DNA of 64,000 bases, from NCBI RefSeq assembly GCF_048771995.1, contig NC_133028.1, positions 5,453,501 to 5,517,500 on the forward strand, given 5' to 3'. The notes under the pieces were generated by a model. The model was not told the DNA's origin. It saw only the letters and a program-made list of their open reading frames with translations, and did no database searches. Shown here piece by piece: positions 1 through 11,586 of this stretch. Position 1 is the first letter of the stretch. The number at the start of each line of letters is the position of its first letter. Origin of the DNA: Taeniopygia guttata (Eukaryota; Chordata; Aves; Passeriformes; Estrildidae). The position numbers were made by a program, and so were the translations under genes.

Positions 1-1289
1 GTATGAAAACGCTCAATCTGAGTCATCAGAAATGAGAGGACATTTTTTAAGCCTTCACTGCCTGCCAAAAGCTGCACAGTGACTCAACATCATGCTCTGA
101 GGCAAAACCTCTGGTTCTGTGTGTTATCTATTAGACCATGTCGATGTGAGGGATGGAGAAAATTACAAATCTAGTCAGAAATCCCACTGAGGAGACACCA
201 GAGATCTGTTGCAGAGACCATCAAGGAGAGTTGCAAAGGATTTTGTTGATCTTGGAAGAAAAGCCACCATTGATACACCAAACAGTGTCCTGAGAGAGAG
301 GAGAGCACTAAACACCCACAGACAAAACCACTGGAGGAAAAAACTCAGGATATCCTACATATTGTATCAGGACACAAAATCTATTTGAGTAGCTGCCATG
401 TTTTAATTGCTTCTAACAATCCTGTTTCTTGGCTCTGTTGTGTATTTCTAGCAACAGTGCTGAAATTTTTGTATAATTCTGAGAAAAAAAAGAGAAACTT
501 ATCATTGAAACCACTTGTCATCGCTGAAATAAATTGCCAAAGAAAATTTTCTTTTTTCCCTTTTTATTCTTCTCCTGACGAGCTGGACAGGGGCTCTTTT
601 CTCTTGTGCTGAAAAATCTAATTATATACATACATAAAAAAATAGATAGCACTAACCATTTGTCTGGCATGACTCACCACTGTCTTTGCAAATGTCATAA
701 ATGCTGGCAAGCAAGCTGCAATCACAGAACACATTAGTGTCTCAAAAGGCTGCCTGGCTTGATTACAGGCTGGCAGGGATTAGGCTGAGTAATTGGGAGA
801 AGATGGGAGGAAGATTTCACTGGACATCTGGGATTATTTTGTGCAGGAAGTATGGCAGGAGACAAACCACTAAAAGACAATCCAGTGCCTTCAATGGCAA
901 TCCCCTGTTGCAGGTTGATTCCATTTGTACAGCTCAGAAGAGATGAAGAAACAGAGCCTTTATTTTAAATAAAGGGCTGTGAAACCCCTTATTCATTTAT
1001 CACACGGGCCTCCTGTTTTAAAGGAAAAAAGGGGGATCCCTCACTGGAATAAATTTTCATGGGCACCTCCTGTGCAGGAGCCCTGAAAATCCTGCCCCAC
1101 ACCAGGTGGTGGGAGGAGGGTTTCTGCTTCACCACGGCGGGACCCTGGACACCCTCACCAGGGTGCACAGTAAATGCAATTTACTTCCTCACCAACCCCA
1201 CTGGAAGACCAGGAGGTCTGGTTCCTCCTGGGTTCTACAGCACCTCCTCCTCTCTGCCCTGGGGCTACAGCAGCTCTTGAGACCTCACC
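1..1289. other. Intergenic, no gene seen
   Basis: AT-leaning unique-looking sequence with only short accidental open frames. I see no splice-bounded coding frame, RNA gene or clear repeat before the CR1 fragment that begins near 1290. Confidence 0.5.
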
Positions 1290-1768
1290 TGCTGTGCTGT
1301 GCCCAGCTCTGGGACCTCCAGCAGGAGCTGGAGCTGTTGGAACCACTCCAGAGATGCTCAGAGGGCTGGAGACAGGCTGGGAGAGCTGGGGGTGTTCCCC
1401 TGGGGAGGAGAAGGCTCTTAGGGAAGACCTTAGAACCTCTTTTAAAGGGCTACAAGAGAGCTGGAGAGGGATTTTTGAGAGGACATGGAGTGACAGAACA
1501 AGGGAAATGCTTCAAATGGAGAGAAGGCAGGGTTAGGCTGGAGGTTAGGAGGAAATCCTTTGCTGTGAGGGCAGTGAGGCCCTGGCACAGTTTACTGGAG
1601 ATGTTGTGCCTGTCACAACTCTGGAAGTGTCCAAGGCCAGGTTGGATGATACTCTAAGCAAGATGGTTTAGTGGAAGGTGTCCCTGCCCATGGCAGGGGT
1701 GTTGAAACTGGCTGATCTTTAAGGTCCCTTGCAAACCAAACCATTTTATGGGTCTGTGGTTCTGTGCA
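1290..1768 (+). mobile_element. CR1 LINE 3'-end fragment
   Basis: This matches the avian CR1 3' untranslated consensus in sense orientation. It contains the recognisable blocks 'gagaaggctc', 'gtgaggccctggcacag', 'gtccaaggccaggttgga' and 'ggtgtccctgcccatggcag', and ends in the CR1 tail near 'ggtctgtggttctgtg'. It is 5'-truncated, as nearly all CR1 copies are, and has no coding capacity. Divergence from consensus is visible, so it is not a recent copy. The exact 5' edge is uncertain by about 50-100 bases. Confidence 0.85.
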
Positions 1769-2828
1769 TGTCAGGGCAGACCAGAGCCACAGAGGAGTGC
1801 CCTGGGCGGAGCAGCAGATGAGATCATGGGAGAAAGGCTCAGCCTCAGAACATCAGACATGATGGGTCTGCTATAGATAGGCTTTCATAAGTAGACAACT
1901 TTCTTAAAAAACAAAGATACTTCTAAAACCCCGGAGAACTCTGAAGAAAGTCGTCCTTTCTCAGTGAGATGGGCAGTGAATTTCTGAAACACAGGGTCTC
2001 TAAAATGCTCTTCCGCAACTTCCATGGCACTGATGCCAGGACCTGTCCCAACAAGAGCCAGTCTCATTTCAATTTTACAGTCCCATTTGAAAAAGCATCC
2101 CCTCACTGTTTAATTTTTGAAGTTAATCCCTTGATTAAACCTTTGTTTAATCCCTGAAGCATTGCACTCAGTCCCATTCACATGCACAGCATTTCCTGGG
2201 CCAGGGACAGCTCCTGAGCTGTGAAATATGTTAGAAATGTGTGAAATGTGTGAAATTAACTGTGTGCATTCCCCAGCTCCTTCGATGTGCCTGGAGCACA
2301 CACAGATTTTATCTTGCTGGATGGCATCAGGGCAGTGATGCCTGATTTTTTTAGAACTTTCACAGTAAAAAATTTCAAATCAGGAGGAAATACTTGTGTG
2401 CACAGGGAAATTTTAGACAGGAAAAGAGCTATGCTCTGACTGTTTAAATGTGAGGCCAACCTATGTTGCATTGGGAAATTGTACTTATAAAAATCTGTGC
2501 TGTGCTTTTTTTAATTTGACAAGTATCTCTGTGGTTTGTTTTTAACTTTATTTAGGTATTCTTTCAATACCCACCCAGAGCAAGTGGAGTGGCATAAATA
2601 CAGACACGGTGTAGAGTACCATAGGCTGAAGAGCACAGCAACAGCAAATTAATAATCTTTTCTTTTTCCCCAGGCATTTCATCCTCAGTCCAGGAGAGGA
2701 CTTATTTTCTGATTTGGTTCATTAGGAGAAGAACAAAATGCTGTCTGGCAAGGTTAATATTTCATATTTTATTATGGATTTTCACTTGAGGGTTTAAAAA
2801 TTATTTACAAGATTCAAAACTTGAACTA
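1769..2828. other. Intergenic, no gene seen
   Basis: No coding frame, RNA gene or clear repeat recognised. The sequence becomes AT-rich from about 2480. Confidence 0.45.
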
Positions 2829-2984
2829 TAAACTTTTTGTTTGTTTGTTTTGTTTTTTTGTTTGTTTTTCATTTGTTTGTTTTGGGGTTGGTTTTTTTGT
2901 TGGTTGTTGTTGTTGTTTGTTTGGTTGTGGGTTTTTTTGTTTTTTTTTTTTTTTTTTTTGTTTGGTGTTTTTTCTTTTTTTGCA
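2829..2984. repeat. T/G-only low-complexity tract
   Basis: About 155 bases made almost wholly of T and G on the + strand (runs of TTTG, TTG and poly-T). The long open frames here are artefacts of composition. It abuts the 5' side of a short CR1 fragment, and TTTG units recur on the other side of that fragment near 3066. Confidence 0.85.
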
Positions 2985-3062
2985 AATTTTGGATGCCCTA
3001 TCCCTGGCAGTACTCAAGGCCACAGTTGGATGGGGCTTTGTGCAACCTGGTCTAGTGGAAGA
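2985..3062 (+). mobile_element. CR1 LINE 3'-end fragment, short
   Basis: The block 'caaggccacagttggatgg' followed by 'caacctggtctagtggaag' is the diagnostic 3' region of avian CR1 in sense orientation. The fragment ends abruptly in a (TTTG)n run (about 3063-3085) instead of the usual CR1 tail. Confidence 0.8.
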
Positions 3063-3085
3063 TGTTTGTTTGTTTGTTTGTTTAA

Positions 3086-5239
3086 AACATGATTTCCCTT
3101 CCCTCCTACCCTCATTACTTAACCCATCAAAATTTTACGTATAAAATCACAATTAGAGTTACAAAATACTTGAGACCTGAATAACAAAACATCCCTTGCC
3201 ACTATACTTTTACTAAGTTAAGCAATGTGCATTGGCATGTAAAAAACATCTCACTGCTTGTCTTTTGGAGCTTAACTAAATCTGCAGAACACCTCGCAGC
3301 TCCATGGGGGGAAAGTTGATCAGAGCAGCCAAAGCCTCACTGTTCCACTGGGAATGGTGGGATAATTGCCCGCGGGTGTGCTGAGAGCACACACCTGATC
3401 TGAATGCCTATGGCAGTGTTTGCAGAATCCAGGATGCCTCTGAAGAGGCAGGAGGAGGAGCCTGCTGCTCCTCTGTGATGGGAAATCGCTCTGGAAATGC
3501 TGCTCTGCTCCAAAGATAAGTAAACCCCAGGGAGATTAAAGAAACATGTGTTGGAAATCAGGTGTTACTCTCCAAGGATTTTTCTCTTGTGTGTGACTAT
3601 TACTTGGTTGTTAAATCTGGATGGCAGGAGAAGGGATGGAATATAAATGAAAAAGTTGGAATGGTCTGGGGGCAGCAAGAATCACTCATGTTGGTAGGTT
3701 GCTAAAGGCACATGCTCATGCTGGCACCTCTGCTGGGGATGCCCAGCTGTGCCCTCTGCCACCCCAAAATTGCACCTCAGAAAGAGCAGGAGAGAGGGAA
3801 ACTCATCTGCTGGGTTATGATTTAGGAGAGGCTGAACAGAGGAAAATGCATTTTGTCTGCTAAGATGATGAACTTCTTTGAGCTGGGTCACGGAGCTCTT
3901 CAGGGGCAGGACAAAAATCCATCTCATCAAAACCTCATCTTTTTCAGGAACAGATATAAAGAAAGTGGAGAAGGGAATGAAAATCCTCCTCATTGATGAG
4001 GACAACAGAAACTGGGGTGGGGGGTGAGAGTGTGTGCACATTGCCCTGCCAGACAACCATGCCCACCCAGCAGGTCTCTACATCATCTCACTGCTTTCTC
4101 ATGTTTGCTTTTTTGCCCCTTTCCCCCTGTTCTCCCAGCTCAGTAATCCTTTCCCAGGAATTCACATAAAATGGTGCACAAGGTGCTGTCCCTAGCCAAC
4201 AGCTTAGGAACAAATTCCAAAAATGTATTTATGTGACAACTGTGTCAGACTGATCCCTAAGGACCACCAAAACCCTTCTCCCCCAATAACCATCTGTCTG
4301 CTTTCCACTGCCTACTCTGGAATACCAAAACTCATTTTTGGTTGTTCTGTTTTTCATGTCTGGCTTTGTACAAACCAGGCTGTGTTTGTTTATTTTACAC
4401 TTTGTGCTAGATAAATATGACCTATGCCAGATAAATATAGGTTGGATTCAAAGAATTGGTATCCAGGCTATTTATGTTAGCAGGTTGACTGAACCAGTTT
4501 TAATCAAGTAAAGAAGTAAAATCTGAATATAGAAAATGAACCAGTTAATAAACAAGAACAGGTTATAAGTTGCTTTCATGTATTTTCTTGTTTTCTTCTC
4601 TTTGCAAAACTGTATTTTTCTGACCTTTGTGATGAAGTTGCCACTCACCCCCTTTAGATCTGGCACCATCCATAGCCACAGAGCTGACATTTCCCAAATC
4701 AGGGACATCCACAGGAGCAGGTGAAGGTCAGAGTGACCTTCAGCTTGCCATGTCTGGGTCTGACTGTGAGCAGGACCTGGGCCAAAGCTTTTCTCTCTGC
4801 TTCTGCTCACTCAGGCTGTGCAACTCTCCCCTTCCAAAACCAGGAGAGGCAGCCCCAAGAAACCACAGCTGGCAGAGGATCTCCAGGAGTCTTTGAGCAA
4901 TGAGCTGGAAGCGGCTGCATTTTACAGAAATTCATAGTCAAAAATGAGCACTTATCTATTAAAACCATGGCTGAAGCGGAGTCCTGTGGCTCTGAAGGCT
5001 GAATCCCACATTATTCCAGGAAAAAACGACGAAAACAACCTGATCTGAAGCCATCAGCACAGACAGCAAAGACTTCCCAAGCAGCACAACCAGGTGCTGC
5101 CAGTTTCTGGTGCTGTCAGCCATGGGCACGTCCCAGGCAGGGTCTGAGCACTGAATTTAAAGCATTTCACATTCTCTGCTCCATTAACTGGGAGGGATAA
5201 ATACCTTCCTGCAGCTTGGGAGTGACTCTGCAGAGGCAG
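3086..5239. other. Intergenic, no gene seen
   Basis: Unique-looking sequence. Open frames such as the one at 3682-4056 on the minus strand have no splice context and no recognisable motif. No RNA gene or repeat was recognised. Confidence 0.45.
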
Positions 5240-5328
5240 ACAAGGTGATGGGTGTTGGCAGGGACGCCTTCCACAAGCCCAGGTTGCTCCAAGCCCCATC
5301 AACCTGTCCTTGGACACTTCCAAAAAGC
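5240..5328 (-). mobile_element. CR1 LINE fragment, short
   Basis: In reverse complement this reads like the CR1 block around 'aacctggtctagtggaaggtgtccctg'; on the + strand 'gccttccacaagcccaggtt' and 'ctccaagccccatcaacct' are visible. It is short and diverged. Confidence 0.6.
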
Positions 5329-8300
5329 ATCATTCTGGCAACAGGTCCCTTTGATGGGTCATCAGGTCTTATGTAAATTAATCAGATTTTATGTAGATTA
5401 TTGCAGAAGATTAAGATGCACATGAAGATGTTTTTTCTCTGATAATCTGGTTATTTACTTTTTTAAAAAATATATAGTTCATGTTGCACAGAGCATTGAT
5501 GAAGAATACTGTATCCTGTCCCTTTTTTTGTGAACACCCAGGTTATGCCAAAGGCTGCTCTAATTAGAGCAATTTTAGTAATTTCCAGTGAGGTCACTGC
5601 TGGGGAAGTGCTACTCCATTAAATAGAACAAAAAATACCACCTAGAACCTCACCCACCCCCAAAAAACCCCAAACAAAAGATAAAAACAGTTGTTGGAGG
5701 GCAGAAAACAAAAGAGTTTCTGGCAAGAGAAAAGACCCTCATGCAAATCAGATTCCTCACCACTGCCCAGTTCAGACTTTTGCCTGTTGGTGTTACATGG
5801 GTTCTGTTAAAAGCCTTACTTTTTTGGTAAAAGGAAATCCTGTTTTTCTGGCTTGTGCTTGTCATGATGGCCCCAAGGGAGCTTTAAATATTCATTTACT
5901 TTACCAGAGTTCAGAAATACTTAGCTCAAACCAATTAAGTTTTTAATTAAAATGCATTAGAAGGTGAATCTTGCATATTAAATTTCTCCTTTTATTTTTG
6001 GGGGGGTTTTTTGGGGTTTTTTTTGAAGAGACTGAGCAATCAGGAGAGTTTGGCAGCCCCTGCATTACAACAAGTTGAAGCCCAAGAACATTTTTAACCT
6101 TTGCTTGTGAATTGCATGACTCACAGAATTGAAGCTCGTGGAGCAGAACCTTGCAACTCCATTTCCTTTTCCCAACGTGCTGATTTATGTATTGACCACA
6201 TTCCCCAGCTCCCTGTGACAGAAATGCTGTCATTTTAAAAATAAGCAGCGTCTCATCTGTGGGCATGGTGCTTCTGTGGATTGCAAGGCCAATATCTGCA
6301 GTTCTGTCAGTGTAGGAGCTGCTGCAGTAATTGATCTGTACCAGCACCCACTGCCACTTGAATGATAAATCCATGTTTTAAACAAACTGCTCTAAAAAAC
6401 TGCAGTGAGCCTGGCAAAAAGATAATGCCTGGAGAAAGCCAATAAAGAGAGATAAGATAAAATAAACTGTACAGAGCCTCCTCTGTGCAATGCCTTGGGA
6501 GGGGACTTAGGTATGGGGTGTCTAAAAGAGGTAAATTATGATGTTAGTTAAAAAAAAAAACAAATCTTCAGTCTTCTGATTGTTTTGTGCTTACCCAAAA
6601 CACACAAAATCCCATACCACTGAGACAGCAGGACACAGAAAACATTGCCATTAGCGGGATGAGTCTGAAATCCAGTTTTTCATGCTTGTTATTAGAGATA
6701 GGAAAACTTATTTGCAGTCTTCATAAACTTGATTTAGTGTAGGGATTTTGATAGACAATGAAAAATGCCACTAAAACACAAAAGTACTTTTAGTTGGGTT
6801 GGAAAATAAATTGTGTACAGTGAAAAACAACAATCTTCAAAGTAAGGATGGGAATATTTTGTAAAGATGCATTAATCTCAGGTGAACTTCAGGTGAAATT
6901 GCTTTTCTGTGAGGCCAAAACGATAAGAACAAAACTAAAGGGAAGATTGAGGGCTCATATCTTATCAAAGGAGAAGAATGTCTGTGTTTGAACATTTTCA
7001 GATGGAGGCACCTGGCAGCAGCTCCTCACTGGCTCATGGTGTAACATGAAATAATGAAAATATCTTACTGCAGGGGCAGAAATGTGTCCTCAGAGGTGGG
7101 GAATGAGCAGCAGAGCCCACCCAAAACATGACCCCAAGGGACCCAGGAGAGCCTTCCATCAACATAGAAAATGTACTGGTTGGCTTTGAGTCTAGGGTTA
7201 AACCAGCAGCAATTCTCCTAATTTGGGTAATTTGTAGGTTACAGTGACAGTGTCACCCTTGGCTGTTCCTGCTGAAGTGGCATCCTCCTCCCCTGATTCA
7301 CCTTCATCCCTGGCAGGGATAAATGTGGAATAAAAAAACTCTGGTGAGAGGCAGTCTATATTTTTAATTTCACAGTCTGACACATGAAACAGAGCCTGTT
7401 AAACTCAGTGCTTGTGTTTTAAATTTACCCTTCCAGCTCTATATTTAGGCAAAAAATGCCTGTTTTCTTTTTAAATATTTCATTTTCTGTTGTTAACCAT
7501 CCTTTAAATAGGGACCCATTGGTACCTTTCTCAAGTTGGCAAGAATACCGGGAAATACAAAACCTGAAGAAATTTTTATTTCTAAATTGAGAAATTAATA
7601 TTTAATTATTTTTTTTAATCTGATAGCAGCTAGAAACTTGGTTTTGGTGAACAAATAGACAGAATTAACTTTTCAGATGCTTTTCCACAACTAGCCACGT
7701 GTCATCTCCACCCAGACATGGCCCTCAGCAGCAGATCCCAGCATCAGGAGTCAGCCCTGGCTGAGCCACATGGAAAAGGTCATGAACAGAACAAGAAATT
7801 CCCCCTCATGCTTATGAAAATGGGGAGAGCTGTCTGATTTCCCAGGGAAGAGCTGAGCTCAGCATCACCCCATGGAGATGTTCAGCTGTTTCCTCTTCCC
7901 ACCGTGTCTGGATCACATTTCCAACATGCCCAGTTCTCCCTGTGCCTTGTGGTGGGGTTGAAGGCACCAAACCCATGCAGATGAGTGCCTTAAAGACAAT
8001 AATGGTGCTGAAAAATGGATGCTCTGAGCTTTTCTGGCCACCTTTCCCAAAGAGCACCATGCTGCCACACTCAGCAATTTTCCAGTTCCAGTTCCTGCCA
8101 GTCCCAGATTGTGGTGGGGCCTCAGTGTGAAGAGGAGCAGAAGGGTTTGGAGAGCATCCCCTATCCAAGCCTGGTTCTCAGCCTCTGGTCAAGTGTTGCT
8201 CTGATTTTTAAAAGTGTTAAGTTTTTTTTTATAGTCCCTTTGAAAGTATTAAAGTTCTCATAAAACTTCTTTAACCTTCTGATAATGTTTACATATTTGA

Positions 8301-8850
8301 GAGTCAGAGTTCCCATACAATTTCATGTATAAATAGAATAGTTTACATATTTCTCTATAAGTAAAGAGAAGTGAATGATTGATTTTTAGACCAGTGTAGT
8401 TGGAGAGGTGGTAATTCCATCCTCCAATCCACAGTCACCTTTAGAATTCTATAAATACCAGATGTTTAAACAAAACTAGTTCTTTTTCTCTTTTAAACTT
8501 ACCAAACTTCTGTGTACTCATTTCATGTCCAATAGAGACATCTGAACTTAACACTTTTAAAAATCAAAACGACAGTCTAGGCCAGGTCCTATTGGAAGGT
8601 CATCAGTCCCAAATGTGAAATAGAGATGGAATTAGGTCATCCCTGAAGAACAATCAGAATCCTCTTTCTTTGTCAGATGATCAGCTCCCTAAAAACTCTT
8701 CCTACCAAAACCACATGGATTTCCAAGCCATAATTGGACTTGTGTGCTTAAATCCCTTTATGGCAGAGCCAGGGGCCTATAAGTCACAGGGACACTTTGG
8801 AAAGAGACCCACACTCAAAAAACCCCACATTTTCAATGATTTAAAAAAAA
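5329..8850. other. Intergenic, no gene seen
   Basis: AT-rich, with a G/T-rich patch near 5998-6025 and no recognised gene. The minus-strand open frame at 7198-7383 looks mildly protein-like but has no convincing splice pair and is not annotated. Confidence 0.4.
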
Positions 8851-8875
8851 AAAAAAAAAGGATAAAAAGTTTTGG

Positions 8876-9424
8876 CTTGTTTGGGTTTTTTTTGTGGGGT
8901 GTTTTTGTGTGTGTGTGTGTTTTTTGTTCGTTTGTTTGGTTTTTGGTTTTGTGGGGGGTTTTTTGGGTTTTTTTCTTTTTTTTTGTTTGTTTGTTTGGGG
9001 GGTTTTTTGTTTTTCTTTGGTGGTTTTTTTTTTTTGGTTTTGGGGGGGTTTTTTTGGCTTTTTTTTTGTTTGTTTGTTTGGGCTTTTTTGTGTTGGTTTT
9101 TTTGTTGTTGTTGTTGTTTTGGTTTTTGTGGGTTTTTGGTTTTTTTTGGTGTTTTTTGGTTTATTGTTTTTGTGGGGTTTTTTTTTGGTTTTGTTTTGTT
9201 TGGTTTTTTGTTTTTTGGGGTTTTTTTGTTTGTTTTGCGGGGTTTTTTTTGTTTGTTTGGTTTTTGGGGTTTTTTTTGTTTTGTTTTGGTTTTGGTGGGT
9301 TTTTGTTTTGTGTTTTTGTTTTTGGGGGTTTTTTTTTGTTTTTTTTTATTTTGGTGGTTTTTTTTTTGGTGTGTTTTTTTTGTTTTTGTTTTTGTTTTTG
9401 TTTTTGTTTTTGTTTTGTTTTTCC
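8876..9424. repeat. 550-bp T/G-only low-complexity tract
   Basis: The + strand is almost free of A and C for about 550 bases: alternating runs of T (3-12) and G (1-7), ending in six or more TTTTTG units. A poly-A run precedes it (about 8841-8859). All three forward frames, and at least one reverse frame, stay open for 190-250 codons purely because the composition excludes stops. No coding role is implied. The opposite strand is an A/C tract. Confidence 0.95.
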
Positions 9425-10970
9425 TGCAGGAATCCTTTAGCAAATGCATCTGACAGTGTTGGATCCTGCAGAGCTCCTGTAGGCACTCAGAGCTGTTCAT
9501 AAAAACAACAGGAAATTGTAGAGCCGGACTGACCTACAGCTCCCTGACCCCACTCCTCTGTGGCACATAGGGTCTGCCTGTGTAACTGGCACATCCTTTC
9601 ACACATATATATTTAATATATATATTTTATCCATATATATTTATATATGGATATAGATGTATTGACATATATTTTGGGGTCTTTTTTTCAGTGTTTTTGT
9701 TTGGTTGGGGAATTTTTTTTAGTTTTTTCCCCAGCCATAGAGGAAATGGCTGAGGCACATGCTGGAAATACCTGGAGGGAGCAAGCCATGAGTCTGAGTA
9801 GGGATGGATGAAGCATTTAAACCTTCATCCACTGCTCTCACCTGTCCTGGAGGTATTCCTGAAACTCCTGCCAGCAGCCAAAGTCCCCAGTGAGATTCCT
9901 GACCCTCACAGGGTGCCCTGTGAGACCCCAGCTGGTGACCTGCTGCCCCTGTGCCAAATTCTGTCAATTGTACAGCACCATCCCAGAAGGCAAAACCCCT
10001 CCAGCAGTAAACACACCTGTGCTGGTGCCCAGCACTGCTCCACACCTGGGAGCAAGTGCTTCTGCAGTAAAAAACTGCCTGAAGGCCAGAAAAAAACTGA
10101 GAATAAAGTTCTGAGCTGCACTGAATTTCCCAGCTCAGCGTTAGACTAAACCACCAACATATGGCAGCCTCACGAAACAACCCAAAACCTGTTGAGTTTA
10201 ATGTTTTTTGCTCCATATGGAAAGCTGGAGCTTCATCTTGGCCTTGGCACAACAAATGGACTGGCTGAAGAAAGTGCTTTATAACTGCAGAGTGCCCAGT
10301 GACCCCCAAGAGGTTTCTGCAGCATCCAGGTGAAGTATCCCTGGACAGGGAATGGGAGGGAAAATGCAGATTTCATGAGCTGCTGTTGGAACCCTGGTTA
10401 GGTAATGTTGTGTAATTAAATAAGAAAGTCCACATTGAGGGTCACGAGTAGTTAGTTATTGAGTTAAAAGTAAAAATAATTTAAGTGTCATTTCTTAATT
10501 AGACAATTTATCATTAAAAAGCCTTGGGGGGAGAGAGAGAGAGAGAGATAAAGCTCCATTTTCAGTTTGTTGAAGTACTATGAAAAATCACAGTTTATAA
10601 AAATATAATATAAATAAAAATAATTAACATCTGAGTCAAAACAAAAAAAAAATACCATCTCACACATTTAATCCTGACCCTAACCAAAAAAAAAAAAAAA
10701 ACCCAAAAAAAAAACCACCAAAAAACTGCACAAGTTCACAAGTTGCCAGTGGAGATTTGTGTTCAGCTGGTTAAACCTCTGAGCTCTCCTCACCATAAGA
10801 GTGCTGCTCTGTTCTGTGGCCAAGCCTGGCAAAGCAATCACTGCTGAGCTGGAGGTGAAGGGCAGGCAGGCACTGCTGGGATGCTTCTGGCATTAATGGA
10901 TCTCATCACTCCCCATTTGGGAATCCAGCAGTGAAATATGCTCCATCCCATGCTGTGTCACACTGTGACC
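9425..10970. other. Intergenic with simple repeats
   Basis: Contains an AT-alternating stretch (about 9601-9672), a short (GA)n run (about 10531-10548) and A-rich runs with scattered C (about 10640-10730). No gene recognised. Confidence 0.5.
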
Positions 10971-11580
10971 TGTTGGAATTTGTGGTATTGATGATTTTGA
11001 GATTGTAAAAAGTTTCTGTTTTTTTGCTTTGTTGCTAAAGAAGAAGCCATAATTGGTCTGTGCTGGTTTCAAGGTTGTTTATTCTGTTTATCTCTAACAT
11101 GTTCTGCTGCCCTGCCGCAGCTCTGTCCTGCAGGGCAGCGTGTGGGGCTCTGCCCCTCAGTGGGATGTTACAAACATTAAATACCAGAAACTACCTGTGC
11201 TGGATTTACAATAACGTGCCAATATCTGTCACCTACGTTGGACAGTGTGTCCCCAGCCTAAACCAACAGAAAAATGCCAACACCACAGTGAAACATGGAG
11301 GGCATGAAGAAGGAGGAAAAGGACAAGGCACACCAAATTTCCTCCATCTTGTCCCCTTTGGACCCCTAATCTAGTAACCTAAAATTTTACTTTTGCACCC
11401 ATGCCACACTTAAATATTATTGATATCAAACACTCAGAGCTTGTAATTCATCCTGTAAGATTGAAAACTCTTTTCCATGGACAGAGATCACAGCCAGTGT
11501 CTCTGGGGGCTCTGTCCAGGGGGGTTCCTGACCCCTGCCAGGGTCCCAGGGCAGCCAGAGGGAAGCTCTGGATTCCCACA
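10971..11580 (-). mobile_element. Solo LTR, copy A (endogenous retrovirus)
   Basis: A 610-bp unit with TG...CA ends (starts tgttggaatt, ends gattcccaca), flanked by a perfect 6-bp target-site duplication, gtgacc, at 10965-10970 and 11581-11586. The same unit recurs inverted at 50878-51568 and 60666-61279. No internal retroviral genes adjoin it, so it is a solo LTR left by recombination. A 6-bp duplication suggests class II (ERVK-like); this is inference. Strand is assigned from an AATAAA near one end and is uncertain. The ready alignment of the three copies suggests moderate to young age. Confidence 0.88.
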
Positions 11581-11586
11581 GTGACC

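Noticed and set aside
7198-7383. Minus-strand 61-codon frame containing FYSTFIPARDEGESGEED
   Set aside because: Mildly protein-like but no convincing acceptor and donor pair and no neighbouring exon in phase.
8670-9502. Long open frames of about 190-256 codons on both strands
   Set aside because: They exist only because a T/G-only tract lacks stop codons. The products are Phe/Val/Gly/Cys or Lys/Pro/Thr/Asn runs.
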